This document shows positions 30,852 through 37,321 of a stretch of DNA of 49,007 bases, one piece after another; the first letter of the stretch is position 1; each line of letters begins with the position of its first letter. Made by a program: the position numbers and the translations under genes. Below the pieces are notes generated by a model. The model searched no databases. It had not been told where the DNA came from and was given only the letters and a program-made list of their open reading frames with translations. The DNA is taken from contig SFQY01000012.1 in the NCBI GenBank assembly GCA_004562395.1, forward strand, positions 1-49,007, given 5' to 3'. The stretch is from a bacterium (lineage in GTDB: Bacteria; Bacillota; Clostridia; Oscillospirales; Oscillospiraceae).

Positions 30852-30927
30852 GGAAAAGGGTACCCTTTTCCCATTCCCCGCCATGGCGGGGAATGAAGAA
30901 TGTTGGCTTTTCCCGGCACAAAGCCGG
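30852..30927 (+). promoter_or_regulatory. Structured leader of mglB: two abutting perfect palindromes and a hairpin
   Basis: GGAAAAGGGTACCCTTTTCC (30852-30871) is a perfect 20-base palindrome, followed without a gap by a perfect 24-base palindrome with half CATTCCCCGCCA (30872-30895). Then comes CCGGC-ACAAA-GCCGG (30913-30927). The first palindrome's left half can alternatively pair with CTTTTCC at about 30907-30913. These may be operator sites or mRNA structures that control the sugar-transport operon. Confidence 0.55.
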
Positions 30928-30962
30928 AGTAAGCATATTTATTTTTTAGGAGGAAACAACAA

Positions 30963-32078
30963 ATGAAAAAGATCATTGCCCTGGCGCTGGTTCTTGTCAT
31001 GGCTCTGTCCCTGGTCGCCTGCGGCGGCAGCGGCAGCAGCAGCGGCAGCAGCAGCGGCAGCGGAACGAAGATTTCCGTTTTCTGGTATGACGAGAGCGAC
31101 GTTTATCTGAGCTCCGTCCGTGACGCTCTGAATAAGGAACTGGACGCTCTGGACGGCATCGAGTATGACAATCAGTTCGCGGCCAACGATCAGTCCAAGC
31201 AGCTGGATCAGATCAAGACCGCTGTGGCTGGCGGCGCAAAGATGCTGGTCGTCAACCAGGTCACTTCCGGTGCTGCGGATACCGCTGAGGATATCCTGGC
31301 TGCTGCCGGCGACATCCCCGTTATCTTCTTTAACCGTGCCATCGGCACCGACGGCTCCGACCTGCCTGTCCTGGAAGGCAATTCCACTGCCTGCTTTATT
31401 GGCACCGACGCTCCTGAGGCCGGTCACATGCAGGGCAAGATGATCGGCGACTATCTGGTGGAGCACTATGATGAAGTCGATGTCAACGGCGACGGCGTGA
31501 TCTCCTACGCCATGATGAAGGGCGACGAGGCCAACATCGAGGCCATCTATCGTACACAGTACGGCGTTGAGGATGCCAACGCGGTCCTGACCGCAGCCGG
31601 CAAGCCCGCCCTGCAGTATTTCGACGCGTCCAACCCTGACTGCTACCAGGTTGACCAGAGCGGTGCATGGTCCGCTGCTGCTGCCAAGGAGTACATGGAC
31701 ACCAACTTCGTTACCTACAACGAGGCCAGCGGCAACATGATCGAGTTGGTCATCTGCAACAATGACGGCATGGCAGAAGGCGTTATCGCTTCCCTGCAGG
31801 AGAAGGGCTACAACAAGGAAGGCGCCCATGTGGTTCCCGTCTTCGGTGTTGACGCTACCGACAATGCCAAGGCTCTGATCGCTGAGGGTGCCATGACCGG
31901 TACCGTTAAGCAGGATGCCCAGGGCATGGCTGCCGCTATCGCCCAGACCGTCAATGCCATCGCCGGCGGCAAGACTCCCGCTGATGCTCTGGCTTCTCTG
32001 TCTGACGATCGCTTCACCATCGCGTCCGACTGCGCTACCAAGCTGTACGTTGCTTACGCTCCCTACACCGGCGAATAA
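30963..32078 (+). CDS. mglB: Galactose/glucose-type ABC substrate-binding lipoprotein (MglB-like)
   Basis: A 371-residue lipoprotein that captures a sugar outside the membrane for the MglA-MglC transporter. The signal peptide ends in LVAC (Cys20), followed by a Gly/Ser-rich linker (21-34). The remainder is a periplasmic-binding-protein fold with repeated 'IPVIFFNR' and 'VFGVDATDNAKALI' strands. The loop DVNGDGVIS (about 177-185) matches the EF-hand-like calcium loop of E. coli MglB, which points to galactose/glucose rather than ribose. GGAGG lies 6 bases before ATG. A hairpin after the stop probably makes this gene more strongly expressed than mglA. Confidence 0.92.
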   Translation: MKKIIALALVLVMALSLVACGGSGSSSGSSSGSGTKISVFWYDESDVYLSSVRDALNKELDALDGIEYDNQFAANDQSKQLDQIKTAVAGGAKMLVVNQVTSGAADTAEDILAAAGDIPVIFFNRAIGTDGSDLPVLEGNSTACFIGTDAPEAGHMQGKMIGDYLVEHYDEVDVNGDGVISYAMMKGDEANIEAIYRTQYGVEDANAVLTAAGKPALQYFDASNPDCYQVDQSGAWSAAAAKEYMDTNFVTYNEASGNMIELVICNNDGMAEGVIASLQEKGYNKEGAHVVPVFGVDATDNAKALIAEGAMTGTVKQDAQGMAAAIAQTVNAIAGGKTPADALASLSDDRFTIASDCATKLYVAYAPYTGE

Positions 32079-32097
32079 GCGATTACTGTATATTTCC

Positions 32098-32133
32098 GGG
32101 CAGCTGTCGTTCCGGCGGCAGCTGCCCCTTTCT
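32098..32133 (+). terminator. Hairpin between mglB and mglA
   Basis: Stem GGGCAGCTG / CAGCTGCCC with a 12-base loop, then CTTTCT. Such structures after binding-protein genes allow partial read-through and protect the upstream mRNA. Confidence 0.6.
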
Positions 32134-32158
32134 AATAACACCGGAGTGCCCCGGTAGG

Positions 32159-32215
32159 GAACGGCAGCTGCCGCTCCGGAATCGGCAGTTCGCTGGGGAA
32201 CGGTATCTGCCGTTC
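32159..32215 (+). promoter_or_regulatory. Second inverted repeat in the mglB-mglA spacer
   Basis: GAACGGCAG (32159-32167) is perfectly complementary to CTGCCGTTC (32207-32215), enclosing a further CGGCAGCTGCCG palindrome and a CGGCAG copy. The same CGGCAGCTGCC unit occurs in the preceding hairpin, so alternative pairings are possible. No U-run follows; mRNA stabilisation or a processing signal is likely. Confidence 0.4.
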
Positions 32216-32271
32216 TCTATCGTATATCACGCGGCACAACAGAAACTATTTCAGCAAGGGAGGAACGCAAT

Positions 32272-33771
32272 ATGCAGCAGGATGTTCTGCTGAAAATGGT
32301 GGACATCACCAAGACATTCCCCGGCGTCAAGGCGCTGGACCGTGTCAGCCTGGAAGTCCAGCGGGGCACCGTCCACGCGCTGATGGGTGAAAACGGCGCG
32401 GGCAAATCCACGCTGATGAAATGTCTTTTCGGTATCTACAACAAGGATGACGGACACATCTACCTGGAGGGCAAAGAGGTCAACTTCAAGAGCTCCAAGG
32501 AGGCACTGGAGAACGGCGTGGCCATGGTGCACCAGGAGCTGAACCAGGCCCTGAAGCGCAGTGTCATGGACAACCTTTGGCTGGGGCGCTACCCTAAGAT
32601 CGGCGGCATTGCCGTCAACGAGCGCAAAATGTACAAGGACACCATGGCCGTTTTTGAAGAACTGGGCATCAATGTGGATCCTCACCGGATCATGAGCACC
32701 ATGCCTGTTTCCCAGCGGCAGATGGTGGAGATCGCGAAGGCAGTTTCCTACAATTCCAAGATCATCGTATTTGACGAGCCCACTTCTTCCCTGACGGAAG
32801 AGGAAGTGGAGCACCTGTTTAAGATTATCAACATGCTCCGTGACCGTGGTGTGGGCATCATCTATATCTCCCACAAAATGGCGGAGATCAAGCGGATCTC
32901 GGACTACATCACGATTATGCGCGACGGCCAGTGGGTCGCCACTGAGCCGGCCGAAAATCTGGAGATGAACGACATCATCCGCCTGATGGTGGGCCGTGAA
33001 CTGACCAACCAGTTCCCCCCAAAAACCAATACCCCCGGCCAGATCTACCTGAAGGTGGAGGGGATAACGGGCATGTACAATCAGCTGAAGGATGTGTCCT
33101 TCGAGGCCCGCCGCGGAGAGATCCTGGGCCTGGCAGGCCTGGACAGCTCCGGCCGCACGGAGACCTTGGAGAGTATCTTCGGCGTCCGTACCCGGAAGGA
33201 AGGCACCATCACCCTGGACGGCAAACCCTGCCTGAACCGCAATGCCGGTGAGTCCATCAAAAACGGGTTTGCGCTGCTGACGGAAGAACGTCGGGCCACT
33301 GGTATTTTCGGTGTGCTGAACATCCGGGACAACACGGTTATTTCCAGCCTGAAGCGCCATAAACGATTCGGCATTTATCTGAGTGAGAAATCCCAGCGGG
33401 CGGATACCCAGCATTATATTGATGCCATGCATACCAAGACGCCCTCCCAGGAGACCAAGATCCGCAGTCTTTCCGGCGGCAACCAGCAGAAGGTCATCAT
33501 CGGCCGCTGGCTGTTGACAGAGCCCGAGGTTCTGCTACTGGACGAGCCGACCCGCGGTATTGATGTGGGCGCGAAGTATGAAATTTATCAGTTGATCCTG
33601 GATCTGGCCAATAAGGGCAAGACCGTACTGATGGTCTCCTCCGAAATGCCGGAACTGCTGGGTGTCTGCGACCGGATCGTAGTTATGTCCGGCGGACGTG
33701 TTGCCGGTGAAGTGGACGCCCGGAACACCACCCAGGAAGAGATTATGACCCTGGCTGCCAAGTATGTCTAA
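32272..33771 (+). CDS. mglA: Sugar ABC transporter ATP-binding protein (MglA-like)
   Basis: A 499-residue double ABC ATPase of the CUT2 family, energising galactose/glucose uptake. The first half has an intact Walker A (GENGAGKST, 39-47), a modified signature (VSQRQMVEIAKA) and Walker B (IIVFDEPTSSLTEEE). The second half has a degenerate Walker A (GLAGLDSSGRTETL), the signature LSGGNQQKV and Walker B (VLLLDEPTRGIDVGA), the usual asymmetry of this family. A GGGAGG ribosome site precedes ATG. It is followed at 14 bases by the permease gene. Confidence 0.96.
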   Translation: MQQDVLLKMVDITKTFPGVKALDRVSLEVQRGTVHALMGENGAGKSTLMKCLFGIYNKDDGHIYLEGKEVNFKSSKEALENGVAMVHQELNQALKRSVMDNLWLGRYPKIGGIAVNERKMYKDTMAVFEELGINVDPHRIMSTMPVSQRQMVEIAKAVSYNSKIIVFDEPTSSLTEEEVEHLFKIINMLRDRGVGIIYISHKMAEIKRISDYITIMRDGQWVATEPAENLEMNDIIRLMVGRELTNQFPPKTNTPGQIYLKVEGITGMYNQLKDVSFEARRGEILGLAGLDSSGRTETLESIFGVRTRKEGTITLDGKPCLNRNAGESIKNGFALLTEERRATGIFGVLNIRDNTVISSLKRHKRFGIYLSEKSQRADTQHYIDAMHTKTPSQETKIRSLSGGNQQKVIIGRWLLTEPEVLLLDEPTRGIDVGAKYEIYQLILDLANKGKTVLMVSSEMPELLGVCDRIVVMSGGRVAGEVDARNTTQEEIMTLAAKYV

Positions 33772-33785
33772 GGAGGTAACATGAA

Positions 33786-34868
33786 ATGGGAAATCCTGTA
33801 ACAACGCTCCGCAGGACCGCGGAGGAATTCAAGACCAAAGATGCCAAGGATAAGAAGCGCTACATTGTGGACGGCATCCTCAATAATGCCCTGTATATCC
33901 TGATGCTGATCTTCGTCATCTATACCGCCATTGAGCGGCCTAACTTCCTAACCCTGGGCTCTCTGGCAAACCTGATTACCCAGGTGGCGGCTTATCTGCC
34001 TCTGGCCCTGGGCATCGGCGGATGTATCGTTCTGACCGGTACAGACCTTTCCGCCGGACGTGTGGTGGGCCTGACTGCTGCCATCGCCGGTGTGTTCCTG
34101 CAGAAGGCGGACTTCGCCAACAAGATGTTCAGCAGCCTCCCGGAGGTCAATCTGTTCTGGATTTTGGCTACCATGCTGATCGTTGTGGCCATCGGTGCTG
34201 TGGTGGGCCTGGTCAACGGCTTCTTTGTTGCCAAGTTCAGCCTGCACCCCTTCATCGTCACGCTGTCCACCCAGCTGATCACCTATGGCATCATCCTGTG
34301 GTTCTTCTCCCTGAACGGCAACAACGGCCAGCCCATTTCCGGCCTGAGCGCCGAGTATAAGAACTTCGTCGGCGGCACTATGTTCCGGCTGGGCGGCGTG
34401 TCCGTCCCCTGGTATGTGCTGTATGCCATCCTCCTGACTGCGCTGATGTGGTTTATCTGGAACAAGACCACCTTCGGCAAGAATATGTTTGCCGTGGGTT
34501 CCAATGCGGAAGCTGCCAGGGTTTCCGGCGTCAATGTGTTCTGGACCACCGTTCTGGTGCATACGCTTGCAGGTGCTATGTACGGCTATTCCGGCTTCAT
34601 TGAGGGCGTCCGCAGCGGCTCCGTGGCGGCCAGCACCGGCCTGAACGCCGAGTGCGACGCCATTGCGGCCTGTGTCATCGGCGGCGTCTCTTTTGTTGGC
34701 GGCACCGGTAAGATCAGCGGTATTATCCTGGGCGTGGTTGTCCTGCGTCTGATTTTCGTGGCCTTAACCATGCTGGGCGTGGATTCCTCCAGTCTGTACA
34801 TCATTAAGGGTGCCATCATCCTGTGCGCCTGCTCCCTGGATATGCGCAAATACCTGGTGAAGAAATAA
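33786..34868 (+). CDS. mglC: Galactose/methyl-galactoside-type ABC permease (MglC-like)
   Basis: A 360-residue CUT2 permease with about nine or ten hydrophobic helices from residue about 40 onward. The conserved BPD_transp_2 motifs are visible: LGIGGCIVLTGTDLSAGRVVGLTA, GLVNGFFVAKFSLHPFIVTLST, and GLNAECDAIAACVIGGVSFVGGTG near the end. It forms the membrane channel for MglA and MglB. AGGAGGT lies 8 bases before ATG 33786; an out-of-frame ATG 5 bases earlier stops after six codons. Its stop overlaps the next gene's start in TAATG. Confidence 0.96.
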   Translation: MGNPVTTLRRTAEEFKTKDAKDKKRYIVDGILNNALYILMLIFVIYTAIERPNFLTLGSLANLITQVAAYLPLALGIGGCIVLTGTDLSAGRVVGLTAAIAGVFLQKADFANKMFSSLPEVNLFWILATMLIVVAIGAVVGLVNGFFVAKFSLHPFIVTLSTQLITYGIILWFFSLNGNNGQPISGLSAEYKNFVGGTMFRLGGVSVPWYVLYAILLTALMWFIWNKTTFGKNMFAVGSNAEAARVSGVNVFWTTVLVHTLAGAMYGYSGFIEGVRSGSVAASTGLNAECDAIAACVIGGVSFVGGTGKISGIILGVVVLRLIFVALTMLGVDSSSLYIIKGAIILCACSLDMRKYLVKK

Positions 34869-35266
34869 TGGCAGATTCCCCTGAAACCCAAAAGCAAGAT
34901 GCTAACCAGCCGCAGGAGAAGAAACCCAGACAGCTGCGGGGTTTGTATGAGCATGTGCATATCTCCGTCAAGGCCCTAGATACTATCATTATCGTCTGTA
35001 TTTTGGTGATTGTGGTGGTATTTGCCCTGGATATGCGTAATCCCGGCTTTACCATTACCTTCGATTCGAAGGGCGGAACGGATGTTGCTTCCCAGAACCA
35101 GATGTATGGCCAGTTGCTGGAAGCCCCGGAGCCTCCTACCAGGGAGGGATATGTCTTCACCGGATGGTACCGTGACCCTGCCTGCTACGAGCAATGGAAT
35201 CTTGAAACGGATACCATCCATGAGGATGTCACCCTTTTTGCGGGTTGGGAACCGAAACCGCAATAA
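34868..35266 (+). CDS. Single-pass membrane protein with InlB/Flg_new B-repeat
   Basis: A 132-residue protein translationally coupled to mglC (start and stop share TAATG). The N-terminal part (1-35) is charged and cytoplasmic; one helix spans about 36-55; the outside domain (about 60-128) is a single Listeria-Bacteroides (InlB B / Flg_new) repeat: FTITFDSKGGTDVASQ, REGYVFTGWYRDPACYEQW, EDVTLFAGWEP. The repeat is normally found in large surface proteins, so a mini-protein in a sugar-transporter operon is unusual. It may be an accessory subunit that contacts the wall, the binding protein, or a glycan. An upstream in-frame start lies within mglC and is not preferred. Confidence 0.82.
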   Translation: MADSPETQKQDANQPQEKKPRQLRGLYEHVHISVKALDTIIIVCILVIVVVFALDMRNPGFTITFDSKGGTDVASQNQMYGQLLEAPEPPTREGYVFTGWYRDPACYEQWNLETDTIHEDVTLFAGWEPKPQ

Positions 35267-35273
35267 ATTTACC

Positions 35274-35308
35274 GAAAGGCAAGTCGAAAATCGGCTTGCC
35301 TTTCTTTT
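35274..35308 (+). terminator. Terminator of the mgl operon
   Basis: A 10-bp stem (GAAAGGCAAG / CTTGCCTTTC), 11-base loop, then TTTTCC. Its right arm overlaps the -35 box of the NUDIX promoter. Confidence 0.8.
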
Positions 35309-35324
35309 CCGGACGTGTTATGAT
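35296..35324 (+). promoter_or_regulatory. Promoter of the NUDIX gene
   Basis: -35 TTGCCT (35296-35301), 17-base spacer, -10 TATGAT (35319-35324). Confidence 0.6.
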
Positions 35325-35347
35325 TGCCCCAGAGAGGGGGAAAATCC

Positions 35348-35878
35348 ATGGAGCTGAAACCGGAATGGAATGATATCTATGACGAGAACAGGAATCTCAC
35401 CGGGAGAGTACACCAGCGGGGGACACCCTGGGGGCCTGGGGAGTATGGCGTTGTGGTCTGCGTCTGGGTCTATGACGGACGGGGACATCTGCTGCTGACC
35501 CGCCGGGCAAAGGGAAAGAGTTTCGCCGGTACCTGGGAGAATTCCGGAGGAGCTGTCAAGGCGGGGGAGACCAGCCGCCAGGCCATTGCCCGGGAGCTGT
35601 TTGAGGAGACGGGCATTCGGGCCGCGGAGGAGGAATTTGAGTTCCTGGATACGGACCGGGACCGGAATATCTTCTATGACCACTACTGCATCTGCCGCCA
35701 GGTGCCCCGGAAGGACATTGTCCTGCTGCCCGGTGAGACGGACGATGCCATGTGGGCCAGCTTCGGAAAGATCCACTGGATGATCCGCACCGGAAAAATA
35801 TGTAAAATCATAGGAAAACAGTTCCGGCGCCAGGAAAAGGCCCTGCGTTTGCGCAACATGCCCAAGTTCCTCCGGTAA
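35348..35878 (+). CDS. NUDIX hydrolase
   Basis: A 176-residue NUDIX protein that would hydrolyse a nucleoside diphosphate linked to another group, or act as an isopentenyl-diphosphate-isomerase-like enzyme. The complete Nudix box is at 68-90 (G68, E74, R82-E83-L84, E86-E87, G89-I90). The N-terminus (WNDIYDENRNLTGRVHQRG) resembles the IDI-like group that starts with a dipeptide substrate region. The GAGAGGGGG before ATG 35348 serves as ribosome site. It stands alone between two promoters. Substrate unknown. Confidence 0.9.
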   Translation: MELKPEWNDIYDENRNLTGRVHQRGTPWGPGEYGVVVCVWVYDGRGHLLLTRRAKGKSFAGTWENSGGAVKAGETSRQAIARELFEETGIRAAEEEFEFLDTDRDRNIFYDHYCICRQVPRKDIVLLPGETDDAMWASFGKIHWMIRTGKICKIIGKQFRRQEKALRLRNMPKFLR

Positions 35879-35907
35879 TTTTTGGCAGGCGAAAGACCGG
35901 TTTGCCC

Positions 35908-35936
35908 TTGCCTTTTTTCCGGGGTCGGGTTATAAT
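35908..35936 (+). promoter_or_regulatory. Promoter of the PRTase-fold gene
   Basis: -35 TTGCCT (35908-35913), 17-base spacer, -10 TATAAT (35931-35936). The start point falls at the left arm of the hairpin that follows. Confidence 0.78.
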
Positions 35937-35941
35937 GAAAA

Positions 35942-36005
35942 AAAGCGTTTTTCAGGTATCCGGCGAAAACGCTTCCGCCGGAGTGAAAAACGCTTTCTTT
36001 TTTGA
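35942..36005 (+). terminator. Attenuator-like hairpin before the PRTase-fold gene
   Basis: Arm A AAAGCGTTTTTCA (35942-35954) pairs perfectly over 13 bp with arm C (35984-35996), enclosing a second 7-bp stem TCCGGCG/CGCCGGA (35959-35965 / 35976-35982); CTTTCTTTTTT follows, as in an intrinsic terminator. Arm A can instead pair over 9 bp with B (AAAACGCTT, 35966-35974). Two mutually exclusive folds upstream of the start codon make attenuation plausible. Confidence 0.6.
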
Positions 36006-36029
36006 TCTTAATAATTGGAGGAAAGTCCT

Positions 36030-36665
36030 ATGATCCAGCTTGTCAAACTGCCCGTACAGCGGGGCAATGTGCCTCTGCGCCTTGCCAAGGGACACTTCGT
36101 TACCAATCACTCCCATATCAATTATTATATTGATATTACCTTCCAGAAGACCCGGCTCAGCGAGGCGAAGGACACCGCTTATCAGCTGGTTTCCCATTTC
36201 CTCAATGACACGCCTGTGGATACCATCCTCTGCCTGGACGGCACGGCCGTGCTGGGTACCTGCATTGCCGAGGAGCTGACCAAGTCCGGCTTCCGCACCA
36301 TCAACGCCCACCAGACCATCTATGTTCTGGAGCCGGAGTACAACGCCAATTCCCAGATCATTTTCCGGGACAATATCCGGCCCATGATCCGCGGGAAGCA
36401 TGTCATGGTGCTGATGGCCTCCGTCACCACCGGCTTCACCGCCAAGCGCTCGATTGAAGCCATTGAGTACTACGGCGGCCATGTGGCGGGTATCGCCGCC
36501 ATCTACCGGGCCGTGGATGAAGTGGCGGGATATCCTGTCCGCTCCGTATACTCCATCGCGGACCTGCCGGATTATGAGAGCTATGACTACCGTGACTGCC
36601 CCTATTGCAAGGCCGGCAGAAAGGTGGACGCTTTGGTCAACAGCTTCGGCTATTCTTCCCTTTGA
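36030..36665 (+). CDS. Phosphoribosyltransferase-fold protein with altered PRPP loop
   Basis: A 211-residue protein with the orotate-PRTase-like fold: central LCLDGTAVLGTCIAEEL (about 71-87) and the loop region MVLMASVTTGFTAKRSIEAIEYYGG (about 129-153). Normal PRPP motifs have two acidic residues before the TTG (for example VDDVxTTG); here they read Met-Ala, so PRPP binding or catalysis may be lost or changed. A C-terminal CPYC (about 191-194) could bind metal. ATG 36030 follows TGGAGG. An attenuator-like hairpin precedes it. It could be a diverged orotate PRTase or a regulatory ligand-binding protein. Confidence 0.72.
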   Translation: MIQLVKLPVQRGNVPLRLAKGHFVTNHSHINYYIDITFQKTRLSEAKDTAYQLVSHFLNDTPVDTILCLDGTAVLGTCIAEELTKSGFRTINAHQTIYVLEPEYNANSQIIFRDNIRPMIRGKHVMVLMASVTTGFTAKRSIEAIEYYGGHVAGIAAIYRAVDEVAGYPVRSVYSIADLPDYESYDYRDCPYCKAGRKVDALVNSFGYSSL

Positions 36666-36679
36666 TTCGGAAAGACCAA

Positions 36680-36740
36680 GCTGCCATTTCGGAAGACGTG
36701 CCCTTTGCGGCATCGGTTCGGAATGGCAGCATTTTATTTT
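36680..36740 (+). terminator. Terminator of the PRTase-fold gene
   Basis: Arms GCTGCCATTTC (36680-36690) and GGAATGGCAGC (36720-36730) enclose a smaller TGCC/GGCA hairpin; ATTTTATTTT follows. Confidence 0.78.
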
Positions 36741-36772
36741 CCGGAATTTTACCCAAAAAGCGGAAAAAACCC

Positions 36773-36801
36773 TTGCGAAGAAGGCTGGAGCGTGGTATAT
36801 T
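36773..36801 (+). promoter_or_regulatory. Promoter of the lipoprotein-subtilase pair
   Basis: -35 TTGCGA (36773-36778), 17-base spacer, -10 TATATT (36796-36801), then an A-run. Confidence 0.68.
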
Positions 36802-36848
36802 TAAAAAAAACAAACTTGTAACCTTTTTGACAGAGAGGATGTGAAGCA

Positions 36849-37238
36849 ATGCGAAAGGAAATCGGAATCCTCCTTATGGCTGTTTTGCTGGCGGTTCCCC
36901 TCTGGGGCTGCCAGAGATCCAGGGACACCGTTCCGGAAAAGACGGTGCCCAAAGCAACGCTGCCCAAACAGACGGCGCCCGGAAAGGAAGATCCCGGGGA
37001 TCAGACGGAAACCATCCCCGCCCTGGACGCCGTCAGTGACCGGGGGCAGCTGATGGCCGGAGCGGAAAGCCGCCAGGAGGCGGAGGAACTGGCCCGGCTG
37101 TATGGGATCACCCTGGTGGATTATCAACACCAGGTGGCTCTGTTTTTCACCGAGGAGGACCCCGGGGAAGTGATCCAGCGGGGGAAGGACAACGGCTGGC
37201 CTGAGCTGAGCCTCAACCGGATGAACCATTCCTCGTAA
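36849..37238 (+). CDS. Lipoprotein with subtilase-propeptide-like domain
   Basis: A 129-residue exported lipoprotein: signal peptide with lipobox LWGC (Cys21), a Pro/Lys/Thr-rich linker (about 22-65), and a small domain (about 70-125) beginning AESRQEAEELARLYG and ending NGWPELSLNR. That domain resembles, by eye, the propeptide of the subtilase encoded next (its residues about 157-217, also starting AESEEDAQ and sharing the LV...H...A spacing). Propeptides of this type (I9-like) act as intramolecular chaperones and inhibitors; a free lipid-anchored copy could control the protease at the membrane. The function is inferred only. Confidence 0.62.
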   Translation: MRKEIGILLMAVLLAVPLWGCQRSRDTVPEKTVPKATLPKQTAPGKEDPGDQTETIPALDAVSDRGQLMAGAESRQEAEELARLYGITLVDYQHQVALFFTEEDPGEVIQRGKDNGWPELSLNRMNHSS

Positions 37239-37252
37239 AGACGCAGATTTCG

Positions 37253-37292
37253 GGCAGGCGTGACCGGCACGGAAAAGGAGGTCACGGCTGCC
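37253..37292 (+). promoter_or_regulatory. Stem-loop between lipoprotein and subtilase genes
   Basis: GGCAGGCGTGACC and GGTCACGGCTGCC are complementary at 12 of 13 positions, with a 14-base loop. It has no U-run, so it is more likely a stabiliser or partial terminator than a full stop of transcription. Confidence 0.45.
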
Positions 37293-37321
37293 TGTTGAGA
37301 AACGAATGAGAGGCGAACTAC

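Noticed and set aside
33781..33801. Six-codon ORF overlapping the mglC start (MKWEIL)
   Set aside because: Its ATG lies between the mglC ribosome site and start at poor spacing; likely chance.
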